The position numbers were made by a program, and so were the translations under genes. From Planctomycetota bacterium (lineage in GTDB: Bacteria > Planctomycetota > Planctomycetia > Planctomycetales > Planctomycetaceae), in NCBI GenBank assembly GCA_003670925.1, contig QWQG01000246.1, positions 1 through 59,105 on the forward strand: a stretch of DNA of 59,105 bases. Reading direction: 5' to 3'. Below are positions 42,068 through 50,779 of the stretch, in pieces. How positions within the stretch are numbered: position 1 is the first letter of the stretch; every line of letters begins with the position of its first letter. Below the pieces are notes generated by a model, which was not told the DNA's origin, did not search any database, and worked only from the letters and a program-made list of their open reading frames with translations.

Positions 42068-43439
42068 TTGGGGTACCTTCGGGAAGGAGCGGGATTGGTC
42101 GACCAGCGTTCGTCACGGTGTATCGTGTTAAGTCGATTCCCAAATGTCGGTAGATGGTGGCAAGGACGTCGGTCGGCGAGACCGGGCGATTGGCGGGAAC
42201 CTCACCGTTGGCACTGGAAGTACCGATCACTTGGCCAACTTGGAGTCCACCGCCGGCAATTAAAATACTCATCAACGAGCCCCAGTGATCACGACCACCG
42301 GTAGGGTTAATGCGTGGAGTCCGGCCAAATTCTCCCCAGACAACCAAGAGAACTTTGCGATCGAGACTGCGTTCGTAAATGTCGGTGATTAAGGCTGCGA
42401 GCATCTGATCGAGCGGTGGTCCCGAAATATCCATCCCGCGTGAGGGGCCGTCAGTACCGTCAACCGGCCGGTGATCGTTGACGATATTTCGGTGCCAATC
42501 CCAACAGAGTGAGTCGGGGGCGGTGTTAAGCGTCACAAAAGTGACTCCCGATTCAACCAACCTACGAGCCAATAAACCCATTTGCCCCCAACGATGTCTC
42601 CCATAGCGATCACGTGTCGCCGTTGATTCTTCATTAAGATCAAATGCTCGGCGGGCAGTTCCACTAGTCAACATCTCCAATGCAGTTTGCATAAAACTGC
42701 CATTTCCGTCGAACGCACGAACCATCTCGGCTTGTCGTGAGAATCGGTCAAGGTTCAGTAATAGTGATCGTCTGTCGGCAACGCGTGCTAAGGTGAAATC
42801 GTCTGCAAGTGTAAGGTTCGATGTTGCACGGATAAGCTTTTCCTGCTGAAAATCAGGCTGAAACGAATCTTGCAGAATCGTGAATGGCGCGTGCTGAGAT
42901 CCCAGATACGCGGAACGCATCACGGTCGCAATTTCTGGATTCCTAGTTTGTTCTTCAGAGAGCAGGACATAGGGCGGGACTCCGGGATTGATAGCCCCTC
43001 GAAACCGTGATACGATCGAACCCGACGATGGATGCGTGCTTCGGTTGCTTTCGTTGGGATAACCTGTTGAGCACCAATGTGCACCGGAAAAATGATTGTT
43101 TGTCGCATGCGTGACCGTACGAATGATGGCTGCCCGATCAAGAACCATCGCCGTGCGCGGCAGCGTCTCACAAAATGACACGCCCGGCAACTTCGTCTGA
43201 ATTGTCGAGTATGGACCGCGGATCTCCGCAGGAGCTTCTGGCTTTGGATCAAATGTCTCAAACTGACTCGGTCCACCGCCCAACCACACTTGGATGACAG
43301 AAGTATCAGGTGTTGATTGCCCACGCGACTCAGCTTGAGCTTGAAGTTGGAGGATGTCCTCCAACGCCAGACCCACACCACCCGCAGTTAAACTTGCCTG
43401 TAAAAAATGACGCCTCGACCGTGGCATATGACTCTTCAT
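42051..43439 (-). CDS. DUF1501 family protein, Tat-exported (orphan)
   Basis: A 462-residue DUF1501 protein with a twin-arginine signal (RSRRHFLQASLTAGGVGLAL). Family blocks: VIQVWLGGGPSQFETFDPKP, THATNNHFSGAHWCSTGYP, RRWGQ-type segment GQMGLLARRLVESGVTFVTL, WDWHRNI, VLLVVWGEFGRTPRINPTGG, RDHWGSLMSILIAGGGLQVG and HLGIDLTRYTVTNAGRPIPL. The start at 43439 follows AGGGAGAAG at good spacing; a longer frame to 43481 is open. No DUF1549/DUF1553 partner is adjacent. It is the only gene on its transcript as far as can be seen. Confidence 0.9.
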   Translation of the reverse strand: MKSHMPRSRRHFLQASLTAGGVGLALEDILQLQAQAESRGQSTPDTSVIQVWLGGGPSQFETFDPKPEAPAEIRGPYSTIQTKLPGVSFCETLPRTAMVLDRAAIIRTVTHATNNHFSGAHWCSTGYPNESNRSTHPSSGSIVSRFRGAINPGVPPYVLLSEEQTRNPEIATVMRSAYLGSQHAPFTILQDSFQPDFQQEKLIRATSNLTLADDFTLARVADRRSLLLNLDRFSRQAEMVRAFDGNGSFMQTALEMLTSGTARRAFDLNEESTATRDRYGRHRWGQMGLLARRLVESGVTFVTLNTAPDSLCWDWHRNIVNDHRPVDGTDGPSRGMDISGPPLDQMLAALITDIYERSLDRKVLLVVWGEFGRTPRINPTGGRDHWGSLMSILIAGGGLQVGQVIGTSSANGEVPANRPVSPTDVLATIYRHLGIDLTRYTVTNAGRPIPLLPEGTPIIELL

Positions 43440-43813
43440 AGACTTCTCCCTACAACTGAAGTCCCATGCAAACGCGTCCAACGACCAGAGGCGTCGGCGT
43501 TGTACGTTTCAGCACCGTGTAATTTATTGCAAATAGTCAAACAGCCGATTCTGACTTCGTCGGTCTTCTTCGAGTGAACAGCTTCGTCTCTGTCGCAACA
43601 CTTCAAACACTGTAGCCCACTTTTTGTAATGCCTGCTTTCGCGCCAGCTAGGTGCGAGGGTACCAGCGACTGGAAGCCAATGCGAGAGAAGTCGCACGGC
43701 AAAATTGACCGTGATGTGGGTCGGTGGCACCATGGCGGAGTCAAGTCTCCAATCCCATCATTTGGCGGTGCTCAAGACCTGCTCCTTCAAGCCCCGAAGT
43801 CGAGTTAGACTTT
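43440..43813. other. Intergenic region
   Basis: This gap lies between two genes on the minus strand, the DUF1501 protein and the alpha/beta hydrolase. Two overlapping minus-strand frames (43436-43744 and 43524-43733) show no family motif. Apart from the DUF1501 ribosome-binding site at about 43443-43451, nothing is recognised. Confidence 0.35.
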
Positions 43814-45763
43814 TTAAGGTTTCACAATACTGTGGTTCTCCCACGTCTCGTCGAAATAGCCTGCACGCATGACTTCCTCAGGAAATACAGAGGAGGTTGG
43901 GTGCCATTGATCTGATCCGGGTAAGATTTTCAGCATGGCCCAATCGCCCAGACGCGGAAACAGCAGATAATTGAACGCCGCGAACTCCTTCTCATGGAAC
44001 GTGTGGCCGCTGTTGATGACAAGGTAGCGGTTGGTAGCGAGCGGGCTGGCACAAATGAAAACGGGCGCGTGGTGCTGCGCGGGATACGTGTCTTCGTAGA
44101 TGCTGACGTCATCGGGCGTCCAGTTGACAGGTAGATCAGGCAATGCCTTGGTGATCCACGAGTTGCTTCCGGGATCGCCAAAGAGAATCAAGTGTTTATC
44201 GCGCACATCGGCTTCGGTCACCTCGGTATCGTTCTTGACCGGCAGCTTGCCTCGCATGTAGCGCGCCCATTCATATTCGAAGCGTCGTAGGCTAGCCAAT
44301 GCCCACGCATTCACTTCAGAGTTCCATGGTTTCCCAGTACCACGCACGCATAGGAACGGTGTGCAGAAAGCATCATCAATGGGCCCTTGAAGGCCTAGGC
44401 GCTTTCCGGTGGATACCACGTCATTGCGTTCACCAAGGCATTGCCATTCACCGTTTTGCTGTGAGAAAACGAGTGCCGAATTGTGTTTCGGGAAGGCAAC
44501 CTTCATTCCCGCAATGCTCAATCCTGCGCCAGCCTTTTTCAGCATTGGTGGATGAATGGAAAACTGCGTGATATTTGTCGGAGCCGCAATCTCGATACTG
44601 CCATCATCGGCCACGTTGGCTATGATCTCCGCGCGTTCGTAGTGACGATTGATCGCGATTATTTCGAGCCAGTGACAACGGTTGTACTTCAGCGTCCAAG
44701 TGACGAAGCGAAGGTGCCGCGGTGCATGGTCGAGCCCCCTTGCGGTATATTCGGCGATGCAACGCATCTGCTCGGCGTGTGTCACAGGATCAATGACATG
44801 GCCCGTGCCCGGCGAGATCAGATTGACGAGTTGCAATTTCTCCTTCGCAAACGCTTCTCCCATAATGACGTGGGCCTGAAAGAACACGTCTTGGTCACCG
44901 ATGGCCGCGATCGTGGGCACGACACCGGCATTCGCGGCATAGTCGACCGAATCCAGCATGTGCAGCCCTCGTTCTTGGTGCTCAGGCAATGGGCCGACTT
45001 TGATGAATCCCGGAATCGGCGTCTCGGAAAAGCGATGCGTATCGACATATCCGCAATATGGCCCTAACGCGACAAAGCGATCCGGATGCTTTAATCCCAG
45101 ATGCCACGTGCCGGACGCACCCATCGACATGCCGCGGAGGACGATGCGGTCTCGATCAATGCTGTAGTTGCGACAGACCGCTTCAATCGCTTCGAACACA
45201 TCCGTCTCACCCGCCCAACGATAGCAATTCTCGACGCGACCTAGCGGATGAAGTTCGATAAAGTCGACATCCGGCGCAGGTTTGTCATGCTCATCGCCTG
45301 CGTTAAAACGGGCACCGAATCGAAGTTCGCTGATACCTACGGGTTTTGAACTGCCGTGCAGCACAACATCGAGACGCATGGGGCGGGTGCTGTCGTAACT
45401 CTCCGGTACGATTACGCCATAGGGTTGCGTTGAGCCATCGACCGCAGAAACAAAGCCCCGTACGACTTTGCCCTTCTTTGTGGTCCAGTCTGTCTTTTTC
45501 GCTGCGAGTCCTGCGGCGCGTCGCAGCCCGCTAGCGAGAGCCTGCTTCACCAACGCTTCATCGCTTGGCGTCAGCGGAGTGTCATATCGCAGGGCCCAGA
45601 CAACGCCTTTGTGAAACAACTCGACATCGGCATGTAAATCAGGATTTGCTGGATTGAGGTTTGCAAGCTTTGCCTCGAGCTGATTCGCGGTGTCCTGTAG
45701 TTCTTCGCCTAGAGCCACTGCGGCGAACAGGATAAGACTGGAGATCGTGAGCAATGTCTTCAT
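43814..45763 (-). CDS. Secreted alpha/beta hydrolase (prolyl-oligopeptidase-like esterase)
   Basis: A 649-residue secreted protein with a signal peptide (MKTLLTISSLILFAAVALGE). The hydrolase domain begins at about residue 115 (QPYGVIVPESYDSTRPMRLD, VVLHGSS). It carries RIVLRGMSMGASGTWHLGLK with the nucleophile serine in GMSMG, AIGDQDVFFQAHVIMGEAF, and TGHVIDP with the likely catalytic His. The C-terminal 280 residues (HLRFVTWTLKYNRCHWLEII) form a separate beta-rich domain found in planctomycete prolyl-oligopeptidase-like proteins. It probably acts on an ester or peptide polymer outside the cytoplasm; the substrate is unknown. The frame is open to 45811, but the start at 45763 fits the signal. 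Confidence 0.83.
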   Translation of the reverse strand: MKTLLTISSLILFAAVALGEELQDTANQLEAKLANLNPANPDLHADVELFHKGVVWALRYDTPLTPSDEALVKQALASGLRRAAGLAAKKTDWTTKKGKVVRGFVSAVDGSTQPYGVIVPESYDSTRPMRLDVVLHGSSKPVGISELRFGARFNAGDEHDKPAPDVDFIELHPLGRVENCYRWAGETDVFEAIEAVCRNYSIDRDRIVLRGMSMGASGTWHLGLKHPDRFVALGPYCGYVDTHRFSETPIPGFIKVGPLPEHQERGLHMLDSVDYAANAGVVPTIAAIGDQDVFFQAHVIMGEAFAKEKLQLVNLISPGTGHVIDPVTHAEQMRCIAEYTARGLDHAPRHLRFVTWTLKYNRCHWLEIIAINRHYERAEIIANVADDGSIEIAAPTNITQFSIHPPMLKKAGAGLSIAGMKVAFPKHNSALVFSQQNGEWQCLGERNDVVSTGKRLGLQGPIDDAFCTPFLCVRGTGKPWNSEVNAWALASLRRFEYEWARYMRGKLPVKNDTEVTEADVRDKHLILFGDPGSNSWITKALPDLPVNWTPDDVSIYEDTYPAQHHAPVFICASPLATNRYLVINSGHTFHEKEFAAFNYLLFPRLGDWAMLKILPGSDQWHPTSSVFPEEVMRAGYFDETWENHSIVKP

Positions 45764-45949
45764 CGCTGCGAGGGCTATCATGAATGTGTGACCCGTTTGC
45801 CTAGTCGTCATGGAGGTGCCTTAATGAGAAATCTCAGTCCGCAGAATTGTCGCCCCGTGAGTCGGCAATGGTGGAGCAGGACACTCTGTCGAATCGTAGT
45901 CCCGTTGAAAATGTCCACAAGCGTAGTTCTGAAATCTATGGTCGCGGCC

Positions 45950-47071
45950 TTAGCGCAGCAACGCGATTTCAACATTGAGGCCTGGGCCAAATCCGAGCAT
46001 CACGCAGGGAAGACTCGCGTTGCGCGTGCGCAGTTCGTCCAGAATGAACAATACCGTCGGCGATGACATGTTGCCACAGCGTTGGAAGACGCTGATGGAG
46101 GGGTCAATCTGGGCATCGGAAAGTTCTGCGGCTGCGACCGTAGCGGCCAGGATTCTCGGGCCACCGGGATGAATGGCCCAGCTCTTGATTTCACTCCGCG
46201 TCAGGCCATTCCGCCCCAGAAATTCATGGAGAGCGCCGGGCAGCGAACGCGTGATTACGCCGGGAACCTCGGGGGACAAAGTCATTTGAAATCCGTTGTC
46301 TCCAATTTTCCATGTCATCAGCTCGCTCGTGTCAGGAATGACAAATGAGTAGTTGTCCACAAGCCGGCCGGGAAGCTTTTGTGAGTGGCCGTCGCTGTGA
46401 GCGGTTGCGCGGCCGATGATTGTGGCGGCACCATCTGCGAAGAGTGAATTTGCCACGATCTGCTGCGGATCCCAGCCATACTGATGATGCAGCGTGCAGA
46501 GTTCCACGGCACACATAGCGACAACAGCGTGCGGGTTGGCTGCGGCGAAACTATGGGCCACGCGGAGGCCGTTCAGGGCGCCGTGACAGCCCATGAAGCC
46601 AACGTGCGTCCGCGCAACGCTCCGGGCAAATCCGAGATTCTCAATCAGATACAAATCTACGCCCGGAGCGCTGAAACCGCTGCAGGAGACGGTGATCAAG
46701 TGGGTGATTTCGCTCGGATCGATATTCGCTTCCTTGATGGCTTTGGCAGTGGCTTTCAACGCAATCTTGGGGGCCTCGATCTCGAAGCGATTCATGCGTT
46801 TGGCGGTGCTCGGTCCGCGATCTTCAGGTCCTTTGACAAATTCGAAGAAGCGTTCGGCAGTCGCTTCATCGTCCGAAGAGGATTCTAGCAGCACACTGTG
46901 ACGCGATTGGACACCAGCCCGGCGATACAACGCCTCAATCAGTCCTGTTGGATTTTTTGAACCCGTTAATTCTGGCGCAACACAGGTGGTTGCGAATGTC
47001 GCCATGCCGGCTTGTGAAATCGAATGCTCGGGCAACGCTGTGCCAAGGCCAAGTATCTCAAGACTGTGCAT
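45950..47071 (-). CDS. Type III polyketide synthase (chalcone synthase-like)
   Basis: A 373-residue type III PKS that condenses malonyl-CoA units onto an acyl-CoA starter. The catalytic triad is complete: Cys162 in THVGFMGCHGALNG, His301 in SWAIHPGGPRIL and Asn334 in RCGNMSSPTV; the GFGPG loop (LGFGPGLNVE, about 360) closes the active site. The product cannot be predicted, but bacterial relatives make alkylpyrones, alkylresorcinols or phloroglucinol. The ATG at 47071 shares its A with the TGA of the FAD-reductase gene upstream, so the two are translationally coupled. The frame is open to 47176, but the longer start has no family counterpart. Confidence 0.94.
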   Translation of the reverse strand: MHSLEILGLGTALPEHSISQAGMATFATTCVAPELTGSKNPTGLIEALYRRAGVQSRHSVLLESSSDDEATAERFFEFVKGPEDRGPSTAKRMNRFEIEAPKIALKATAKAIKEANIDPSEITHLITVSCSGFSAPGVDLYLIENLGFARSVARTHVGFMGCHGALNGLRVAHSFAAANPHAVVAMCAVELCTLHHQYGWDPQQIVANSLFADGAATIIGRATAHSDGHSQKLPGRLVDNYSFVIPDTSELMTWKIGDNGFQMTLSPEVPGVITRSLPGALHEFLGRNGLTRSEIKSWAIHPGGPRILAATVAAAELSDAQIDPSISVFQRCGNMSSPTVLFILDELRTRNASLPCVMLGFGPGLNVEIALLR

Positions 47072-48339
47072 CAAATAATTTCCAAGGCTTTTGGAACCCG
47101 ATTGATCCGGTTGACCAGATGCTGGGTTAACGACGGGAAAAATTGGCAAGTTGTCATCACTGGTGGCAGCAGCCATCGATGTCGGAGAGTTGCTGACAAC
47201 AAGCGACAGATCTTCTGCTGAGTGCGCGTGATATCATGGAAGGACGATTGCCAGCCTCTGACGAGTTCATCCGACCAGCTATTGCGAATCGCTGAGACCA
47301 CGAAAGGGATTGCGGCCGTCGCTGCCGTAAGAGCCCAGGCCATACCTTCACCAGTAAATGGTTCGACGTAGCCCGTGGAATCTCCCAGCAGGAACAGGCG
47401 ATGCCCTGCGATGCGTCGGGCGGATCGAGTCAGCGGGACCGTGCCTTTAATGGTGGCACTCCGGAGTTCCTGCGGCATTGGAACACCTGCTGAACGAAAG
47501 ATATTTGCGAGGCAATCCAGCGGCGAATTCGACTTGTTCAGGTACGAGGGATCGATTGCGGCGGCAAGATTCAGTTGGTTGTTTTCGATCTCTACAACCC
47601 CCGCATATCCCTGCGGCGCCACGGCCATCAGCACTTCACTTTGTTGGATCCACGCATCAGCAGCTGTACGAGGAAAAACGGCTCCCAGACCGATGCGGGA
47701 GCCAAGCACGGGCTCGGCGGTAAAAGATGGAAGAAGATGGAGGCTGGGATGGCCGAGCCCATCGCAGACGAGGACGATTTTTGTCGAGAGTTTCGCCTGC
47801 CGCGACGCGTGCCTGTCAGCATCGGTTTTGGGGGGGCAATTGGCAGCATGCGGATGCTGGAATCGCAGGAGAAGCGTGCGTTCTTCCGGGAGATCCAACA
47901 TGCGAGAGGCAATGGTTTTCCGGGGAATTTTATCGGATTCGATCGGCTGAACCGCTGCCGTGACTTCGTCTATGAATTGACAACCGGAAGCAATTGCTTC
48001 AGTGACAAGCCACTGATCCATTGCGCGCCGTGAAACCGCAAAGCTCGTCGGCATCGTGACATTGAGTTTGCGGCCGCGATACCGCACGGCCAGCGACGAC
48101 GTTGTCGCCGGTTGAAGTTGTCGCAGTCCGGATTCCAAGCCTGCCTGCTTGAGTAATTGGAATGCGCGGCCATTCACGCAACAACCACAGACTTTGTGAC
48201 GCGGAAAGCGGTGCCGTTCCAGCAGCACTGTTCGCAATCCCGCGCGCGAACACAACAAGCCAGCCATTGAACCGGCGATGCCCGCTCCAATAATTGCGAC
48301 ATCGTAATCTTGAGCGTCGATGGTATGACTATTCGACAT
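47071..48339 (-). CDS. FAD-dependent oxidoreductase (geranylgeranyl-reductase-like)
   Basis: A 422-residue flavoprotein of the PHBH/geranylgeranyl-reductase group. The FAD site is YDVAIIGAGIAGSMAGLLCS, followed by LLERHRFPRHKVCGCCVNGR (a cysteine-containing motif), and RLFLLGDSTGYVEPFTGEG about residue 330. It may reduce or hydroxylate the polyketide or an isoprenoid tail (inference). It is the middle gene of a three-gene cassette: it overlaps the methyltransferase by 11 bp and is coupled to the type III PKS by TGATG. Confidence 0.9.
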   Translation of the reverse strand: MSNSHTIDAQDYDVAIIGAGIAGSMAGLLCSRAGLRTVLLERHRFPRHKVCGCCVNGRAFQLLKQAGLESGLRQLQPATTSSLAVRYRGRKLNVTMPTSFAVSRRAMDQWLVTEAIASGCQFIDEVTAAVQPIESDKIPRKTIASRMLDLPEERTLLLRFQHPHAANCPPKTDADRHASRQAKLSTKIVLVCDGLGHPSLHLLPSFTAEPVLGSRIGLGAVFPRTAADAWIQQSEVLMAVAPQGYAGVVEIENNQLNLAAAIDPSYLNKSNSPLDCLANIFRSAGVPMPQELRSATIKGTVPLTRSARRIAGHRLFLLGDSTGYVEPFTGEGMAWALTAATAAIPFVVSAIRNSWSDELVRGWQSSFHDITRTQQKICRLLSATLRHRWLLPPVMTTCQFFPSLTQHLVNRINRVPKALEII

Positions 48340-49069
48340 TGACGTCGCAATCGTTGGGACGCCAAGCCATCGTGAATCGTTGCGGCCAGTGATGCTCCAG
48401 CGTGGCGAATTGAAGTCCAGCCTTTGCGGCTATGCCCAACGCCTCGTTCGAAGTAAATGCACCTTCGACAGACATTGGCCCATCAACATGAACGACATGG
48501 CATCGCGTAAGAATTCGGCAACCTAGCCACGCGAGCCAATAACCAAGCCGCGTACGTCGTAGATCATCCACGAGGACTAGTTGCGTTGCCGCCGCTCTCA
48601 TGCGTTGCAGTAACAGAATGGCATCTGCATTGTTCAGATGATGCAGAAACAAGCTGCACATCACGACATCGTATTTGGGCTGAGGAAAAGGCTGCTGCAG
48701 GGCGTCGCACTCAAAGAATCTGACGTTGTCATAATTAGCCACTGCTGCCTCGTCTGTGGCAAAAATCACAGCGGTGGGGCTGATGTCGCATCCATCGATC
48801 ATGATCGAAACGCCACATCGTTTCGCGTGACTTGCGAGGCGAATGGCAAGATCGCCACTGCCAGCGGCAATGTCCAAAATGGTCAGTGGGCCTTCACCCG
48901 GATTCAGCAAGGCCTGTTTGCGGATTTCTTTCCAGACCGTTCTGTCTGATCGACTCCAGCAGTTAATCCGTCTCAGTCCTGCCAATGCCTGATGATGAGT
49001 GGCTTCGTTCAGCGACGGATCATCCATTAATTCAGATTGGCGATTTCGAGAGGAGAGATGAGTCTGCAT
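48329..49069 (-). CDS. SAM-dependent methyltransferase (UbiE-like)
   Basis: A 246-residue class I methyltransferase. Motif I is LTILDIAAGSGDLAIRLASH (about residues 60-79). Next are IDGCDISPTAVIFATDEA, FFECDALQQPFPQPKYDVVM, and CSLFLHHLNNADAILLLQRM. The DDLRRTRLGYWLAWLG stretch after it is typical of methyltransferases next to type III PKS genes. It is the first gene of the cassette and overlaps the FAD gene by 11 bp. A C- or O-methyl transfer to the polyketide is plausible. Confidence 0.9.
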   Translation of the reverse strand: MQTHLSSRNRQSELMDDPSLNEATHHQALAGLRRINCWSRSDRTVWKEIRKQALLNPGEGPLTILDIAAGSGDLAIRLASHAKRCGVSIMIDGCDISPTAVIFATDEAAVANYDNVRFFECDALQQPFPQPKYDVVMCSLFLHHLNNADAILLLQRMRAAATQLVLVDDLRRTRLGYWLAWLGCRILTRCHVVHVDGPMSVEGAFTSNEALGIAAKAGLQFATLEHHWPQRFTMAWRPNDCDVNVE

Positions 49070-49324
49070 GATGCGACCGATATTCAGGCTAACTCTGATT
49101 TAACAATGTCAGTCAGGAGTTGCCTTAAAAGCAACAGAGGTTAAACGTTCACAACACGCGATGAATCGCGGTCTTCGGACTAGCAGAAGCGCTGCGAATC
49201 ACTGATTGAATGGTCTGTGAAGGCTTGCTCAAGATCTTCTGAGCCCTTGAGCTTGGCATGCAGAAATTTGATGTCCAGCCGTTTTCGATTGACATCATCG
49301 GCGGACGTGGCCCATGAACCCGAA

Positions 49325-50722
49325 TCATACCTCAACCAAGGTGCCAGTACTATCGGCGAAATTCTGGGTTTCGACTCCTAGACGCTGCAGCATGGTGACA
49401 AACAGATTTGAGAGTGGGATGTCCTCGCGTGTGGCGGCCTGTTGCCACGGTTCGGTGCCCCCGTCCCAAGCGCCTCCCGCTTGATCTTGACCGGCGTAAT
49501 TGAGGTACTGCCCATGCTTGAACCCCATGTTTCTGCCGCCGGTTAGAATCAACGGATAGTTGCGGGACAGGTGAAAAGCACTCGAGGCGGAACCGAATAG
49601 CAGCAGGGTGTTGTCGAGCATATTACCGTTGCCACCGGGTTCGGCAGTCGCCTTTAGCTTTTCGGCGAAGCGTCCGTATTCTTCGCTGAGGAATCGACAG
49701 TAGGTGCCAAAGTTCTGCCAGCCGCCAGGTTCCTTCGTCTCGTGTGTCAGTTGATGAGTCAGATTGAACCCCACAGCGCGAGCCAGATAGTCACTGACGC
49801 CGATGCCGTTTTCTCTGCCGATCTGGTACGTCGCAACTCGCGTAGAATCGGTCTGAAAGGCGAGGTAGATCAGTTCGAACATCGTCTGGAGATAACCCCG
49901 TGGATCTTCATGTGTGATGTCGAGTTTCAAGTGATCGACATTCACGGTGGGGAACGGAATATTGAACCACCGTTTTGCCTTTTCGACTTTGACCTCGGTG
50001 TCGCGAACCGACTGGAGATATTCGTCCAGCGACTTCTGATCGGAGGTCGACAGTGTCGTTCGCAAAGAATTTGCATCAACCAGAAGATCATCCAATGAAC
50101 TTTGACTCAGCGCGAGACGACGGGCTGCGTCATCATCGCTCTTCACAAACAGTTGGTCAAAAATCCGCTTAGGCCGATGCTCTGCGGGAATCGCTCGCCC
50201 GCTGCGATTGAACGACACGGTGTGCGTACCACGTGGGGTTCCCGTACCACCATCGGTTGACATGACGAGCGATGAAAAGCGAGTTTCCGCCCCAACGTGC
50301 GCGGCAAATTCTTGATCGAGCGAGATGGAGTTTGTGTAATCACCCGAAGGCCCTGTGGGCGCACCGGTGAGAAACTGGTCAGCATTTGAATGGCCGTGGA
50401 TGTTTCGCGCCGAGGGATGCGATAAACCTGACAAAACCGTCATCTCATTGCGAAGTGGCTCCAGTGGCTCAAGGCATTTTGTGAGCTTGAAATCCTGCCC
50501 ATTGCCATGTGGAAACCACGCCCAGTCCTGATACGCTGGGTCTTCTGCCAGCGGCATCGGCACGCCGTCAGGCATATAGAAACAGGCGAGCCGTTTTGGT
50601 GTCGCGGGCTGTTCAGCGGCACTGACGCGCTTGGCAAGGGAAGCAAACCAAGGCAGTGCGAGTGCGACTCCAGAACCGCGCAGGAACCTGCGGCGATCGA
50701 GCGATGCAAGATTGATTGGCAT
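49325..50722 (-). CDS. DUF1552 family protein, Tat-exported
   Basis: A 465-residue DUF1552 protein, relative of DUF1501 with the same fold class. The signal is twin-arginine type (LDRRRFLRGSGVALALPWFA). Blocks: LACFYMPDGVPMPLAEDPAY, LSGLSHPSARNIHGHSNADQ, SLDQEFAAHVGAETRFSSLV, LDDLLVDANSLRTTLSTSD, KSLDEYLQSVRDTEVKVEKA and TLLLFGSASSAFHLSRNYPL. It lies 57 bp after the DUF1592-type gene in the same direction. The pair DUF1592-DUF1552 is a standard planctomycete unit. The start at 50722 follows a short upstream open stretch to 50761, and the ATG at 50722 places the signal correctly. Confidence 0.92.
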   Translation of the reverse strand: MPINLASLDRRRFLRGSGVALALPWFASLAKRVSAAEQPATPKRLACFYMPDGVPMPLAEDPAYQDWAWFPHGNGQDFKLTKCLEPLEPLRNEMTVLSGLSHPSARNIHGHSNADQFLTGAPTGPSGDYTNSISLDQEFAAHVGAETRFSSLVMSTDGGTGTPRGTHTVSFNRSGRAIPAEHRPKRIFDQLFVKSDDDAARRLALSQSSLDDLLVDANSLRTTLSTSDQKSLDEYLQSVRDTEVKVEKAKRWFNIPFPTVNVDHLKLDITHEDPRGYLQTMFELIYLAFQTDSTRVATYQIGRENGIGVSDYLARAVGFNLTHQLTHETKEPGGWQNFGTYCRFLSEEYGRFAEKLKATAEPGGNGNMLDNTLLLFGSASSAFHLSRNYPLILTGGRNMGFKHGQYLNYAGQDQAGGAWDGGTEPWQQAATREDIPLSNLFVTMLQRLGVETQNFADSTGTLVEV

Positions 50723-50779
50723 GGTGTTCTCTTTCTTAATTAGACGCTGAGTTTCACCCACCCTTTGGGAGCATAGATT

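Noticed and set aside
43436-43744. Minus-strand frames upstream of the DUF1501 gene considered as a missing partner gene
   Set aside because: They contain no DUF1549/DUF1553 or cytochrome motif.
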